This document shows, one piece after another, positions 61,679-64,000 of a stretch of 64,000 bases of DNA (positions are counted from its first letter, which is position 1; every line of letters begins with the position of its first letter). Origin of the DNA: Lachnospiraceae bacterium (GTDB taxonomy: Bacteria; Bacillota; Clostridia; Lachnospirales; Lachnospiraceae); the NCBI GenBank assembly GCA_017392525.1, contig JAFOVD010000006.1, positions 1 through 64,000 on the forward strand. Direction: 5' to 3'. A program made the position numbers and the translations under genes. The notes under the pieces were generated by a model, which saw only the letters and a program-made list of their open reading frames with translations, was not told the DNA's origin and made no database searches.

Positions 61679-62434
61679 TTAGTCACTTATCAACTTAGCC
61701 TGCACCAAAAAGCGCTCGGTATCCACACCTAAGCAAGTAGAAAGTGTAATAATCCTGTCGCTTGCGTCCACTGAGACGGTAGTGTCGATAATCGCACCAT
61801 CTTCTCCATACTGTGATTCCACCTCTGTCAGGTACTGTTGATATGCGGCAGTATTTTCAAAATCTCCATAATAATCCAGAAGATTTACATTTCCTGCTGT
61901 ATAGACAGCAAAAATCTGATACGTCAGTTTACCCTCTGGCGTATAAATATAAATAAAGGGATGCTCAGTTAAAAAAACCTCTTCCTCATAATCGTGAAGA
62001 GATGCAAACATTGTCCCGTCTTTCATATTGTGTCCGTAAATAACTGTGTTTCTGTCTGTGAAATCCAGACTATTTCTCTTTTGTGTGTAAATGCATCCAG
62101 GATAACCTTTTGATTTGTCCAAATTATGCATTAGATAGAAATCGTCATCCTCATCGCCTGTGCTCTGAAGAATCGGATAATTGATTTGCGTCCCCGGAAT
62201 TAGAATCCAGGCATAGATATCGCTATTTTTTTCCTGCAACTTATCAAAATCGATAAGTACGTCCTCTGTTCCACTTGCTTCACTTGCATCAAACCCCGTT
62301 GTATCCCTGGCCAAATCAACCAGAGCCTTCTTTGCTTGATATCGCCGGAATCGGTGTATGCCAGCTACACATATACCAACAAGCAAAACCGCAGCAGTCA
62401 CCATAGCAACGTATTTGATTGTCTCCCTTTTCAT
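61679..62434 (-). CDS. srtB: Class B sortase
   Basis: 251 residues. N-terminal membrane anchor (about 8-26). Catalytic residues present: H135 in IYGHNMKDG, C234 in TLSTC, R241 in TERFL. The helix before the last strands (FENTAAYQQYLTEVESQYG) supports class B. It attaches proteins with NPxTN- or (S/P)PxTG-like motifs to peptidoglycan. It is first in the operon with the adhesin, its probable substrate. Confidence 0.93.
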   Translation of the reverse strand: MKRETIKYVAMVTAAVLLVGICVAGIHRFRRYQAKKALVDLARDTTGFDASEASGTEDVLIDFDKLQEKNSDIYAWILIPGTQINYPILQSTGDEDDDFYLMHNLDKSKGYPGCIYTQKRNSLDFTDRNTVIYGHNMKDGTMFASLHDYEEEVFLTEHPFIYIYTPEGKLTYQIFAVYTAGNVNLLDYYGDFENTAAYQQYLTEVESQYGEDGAIIDTTVSVDASDRIITLSTCLGVDTERFLVQAKLISD

Positions 62435-62567
62435 TATTATACTAAATCCCTTTACTTTTTCTGATTAGAGCAACTCCCCATCACTCCTCATACTCTAGTG
62501 CAATATATTCTAGCTTCATTTTTTTAGAAATGCAATGTGTTTTTACATTTTTTTACTGTAGAATTTT

Positions 62568-62583
62568 AGCTGTTTTTACAGCT
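62568..62583 (-). repeat. Inverted repeat in the sortase upstream region
   Basis: AGCTGT, TTTT, ACAGCT, a 6-bp palindrome in the AT-rich gap of about 200 bp between the glmS terminator and the sortase gene. I could not settle on a promoter in this gap. Confidence 0.4.
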
Positions 62584-62637
62584 ACATTTTATCTGATATG
62601 TACAATAACTCCCATATGTCCATTATAAAATTGCACA

Positions 62638-62677
62638 ATAAAAAAACAGGTTCTGACTTCATTGTTCAGAACCTGTT
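62638..62677 (-). terminator. glmS terminator
   Basis: Perfect 12-bp stem AACAGGTTCTGA / TCAGAACCTGTT (62645-62656 and 62666-62677), then a T run on the minus strand, just past the glmS stop. Confidence 0.9.
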
Positions 62678-62683
62678 CCCTAT

Positions 62684-64000
62684 TTATTCAACTGTTACAG
62701 ATTTTGCAAGGTTTCTTGGCTGATCCGGATTACATCCCTTACCAATAGATGCATAATAAGCAATCATCTGGCAGAGAACGACTGCCTCGAATACTGCAAA
62801 GTCATCATCAATCTTTGGAATATTGAGATGTACATCGCAAATAGATTTATCTGTAATCTCTTCATCCATAGAGATCAGAATAACATAAGCACCTCTGGCC
62901 TTAACTTCACGGATGTTAGAAATCACTTTGCTGTATACATTCTGCTGTGTTGCAAGCGCAATTACCGGAATTCCTTCACTAATCAAAGCGATTGTTCCAT
63001 GCTTTAATTCACCTGCCGCATAAGCTTCTGCATGAATATAACTGATTTCCTTAAGCTTAAGCGCACCTTCCATTGCAAGTCTATAATCCTGACCACGTCC
63101 AATATAGAATGTGTGCTCTGCATTTGTCATACGACGAGTGAGATTTTCAATATCCTGCTCGTTATCAAGCATCTTCTGCATAGCTTCTGGTACAGTCTGC
63201 ATTGTCTGAATAAACTTCTTACACTCTGCTTCTGTAAACTCACCACTTGTAAGTCCTAGTTTAGCAGCAAGAAGATACATTGCAACAACCTGTACTGTGT
63301 AGGCCTTTGTTGAAGCTACTGCAATTTCAGGACCTGCATGTGTATAAAGTACATAATTACTCTCACGTGCAATAGAAGATCCCTTAACATTTACAAGAGA
63401 AAGTGTTCTCTGTGTCTTAGTCTTTGCAAGACGAAGCGCCTCAAGTGTATCAATTGTTTCACCTGACTGAGAAACAACTACTACAAGTGAGTTCTCGGAC
63501 AATACCGGTCTTTCATAACGGAATTCTGATGCAATGCAAACATTTACAGGAATTCCAAACTTATTCTGGATAAGAGATGCACCCATATTACCGGCGTACA
63601 TCGCTGTACCGCAGGCAATAATTGTCATATCTGTCACACCTTCAAATAAGCTGTCAGGAATATTATCCTCAGAGAAATCAGGAAGATCATCCTTGATTCT
63701 TGTCATGATTGTACGCTTAATTGCTGCAGGCTGCTCATGGATTTCCTTAATCATATAATGTGGATATCCATCCTTCTGTGCAGCTGTCACATCCCAATCT
63801 ACTGTCATGTATTCAGGCTCAACTACATTTCCGTCCATATCCTGAACTGTCATTGAGTCCGCCTTCATAATCATGATAGTATCTTCCGGCACAATAAAGA
63901 ACTGCTTTGAATACTCGATAAAAGCTGTCAAATCAGATGCTACAAATGAGCCATCCTTCTCTGTAAATGTAGCAACAAGCGGGCTGACTCTACGTGTACA
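62684..64000 (-). CDS. glmS: Glutamine-fructose-6-phosphate aminotransferase, N-terminus cut by window edge
   Basis: Makes glucosamine 6-phosphate for wall precursors. 439 codons are in the window; the frame is open at the right edge, so the Cys-nucleophile glutaminase start is missing. Visible: the end of the glutaminase domain, then two SIS domains (MTIIACGTAMYAGNMG, VVSQSGETIDTLEALRLAK, and HAGPEIAVASTKAYT), and the C-terminal NPDQPRNLAKSVTVE. The family mark at the end is intact, so the enzyme is probably active. A glmS ribozyme, if present, lies beyond the window. Confidence 0.95.
   Translation of the reverse strand, partial: CTRRVSPLVATFTEKDGSFVASDLTAFIEYSKQFFIVPEDTIMIMKADSMTVQDMDGNVVEPEYMTVDWDVTAAQKDGYPHYMIKEIHEQPAAIKRTIMTRIKDDLPDFSEDNIPDSLFEGVTDMTIIACGTAMYAGNMGASLIQNKFGIPVNVCIASEFRYERPVLSENSLVVVVSQSGETIDTLEALRLAKTKTQRTLSLVNVKGSSIARESNYVLYTHAGPEIAVASTKAYTVQVVAMYLLAAKLGLTSGEFTEAECKKFIQTMQTVPEAMQKMLDNEQDIENLTRRMTNAEHTFYIGRGQDYRLAMEGALKLKEISYIHAEAYAAGELKHGTIALISEGIPVIALATQQNVYSKVISNIREVKARGAYVILISMDEEITDKSICDVHLNIPKIDDDFAVFEAVVLCQMIAYYASIGKGCNPDQPRNLAKSVTVE

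Noticed and set aside
62568..62583. Operator of the sortase-adhesin operon
   Set aside because: The 6-bp palindrome is short and the region is AT-rich, so chance is a fair explanation. Listed only as a repeat.
1..64000. CRISPR arrays, tRNA or rRNA genes, prophage
   Set aside because: Reading both strands showed no evenly spaced repeats, no cloverleaf sequences with CCA-type ends, no rRNA motifs and no phage structural genes.

Overview
The window is about 64 kb of a low-GC Firmicutes chromosome. The gene set and gene order point to the family Lachnospiraceae (gut Clostridia); I cannot fix the genus. The reasons are paired glgC/glgD next to spoVG, a pth-mfd-foldase-murA cluster, a murC followed by a primosome operon (DnaD-domain protein plus DnaC/DnaI-like loader) and a long variant of ribose-phosphate pyrophosphokinase, an S-box riboswitch on metK, sporulation-type genes, c-di-GMP signalling proteins, and a giant CnaB-repeat adhesin with a class B sortase. 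I see no tRNA, rRNA, CRISPR array, transposase or phage gene.

Layout. 1-6.5 kb (minus): a two-component system, a DUF4422 protein, an RluA-type pseudouridine synthase, cca, and a PEGA lipoprotein cut by the left edge. 6.5-9.5 kb: metK under a SAM-I riboswitch, divergent from an HD-GYP phosphodiesterase. 9.5-19 kb (minus): murA, foldase lipoprotein, mfd, pth, then the glgC-glgD-spoVG operon. 19.3-24.5 kb (plus): murC, an intergenic region holding a cluster of DnaA boxes and a structured leader, then dnaD-like, dnaC/dnaI-like and prs. 24.5-30.7 kb (minus): an accessory island with an ECF sigma factor, a probable anti-sigma factor, a small membrane protein, a frameshifted secreted protein, a lipoprotein, two permeases, an ABC ATPase and a second anchored protein. 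Two copies of a terminator-plus-ECF-promoter module with identical -35, -10 and spacing tie this island together as one likely regulon. 30.7-37 kb: a large membrane-anchored protein with a dead C39-like domain, an EamA transporter, a His-rich CsoR-type repressor and a lipoteichoic-acid-synthase-like sulfatase. 37-42 kb: AlaX-like editing protein, RsmF-like methyltransferase, an unannotated small RNA gene with its own promoter and terminator, and a radical SAM protein whose promoter sits in a 17-bp palindrome. 42-51 kb: a hybrid histidine kinase with a tandem-receiver protein, DAHP synthase, a YitT protein and an EAL protein. 51-64 kb: phosphoglucomutase, a 2,891-residue isopeptide adhesin, sortase B, and the C-terminal part of glmS.

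How it fits together: much of the window is housekeeping for wall precursors (glmS, murA, murC), glycogen (glgC, glgD, pgm) and translation quality (cca, pth, AlaX). The parts most worth a second look are the small RNA at 40.16-40.32 kb, the ECF-controlled island at 24.5-30.7 kb, the DnaA-box cluster ahead of the primosome genes, and the adhesin with its unusual sorting signal.
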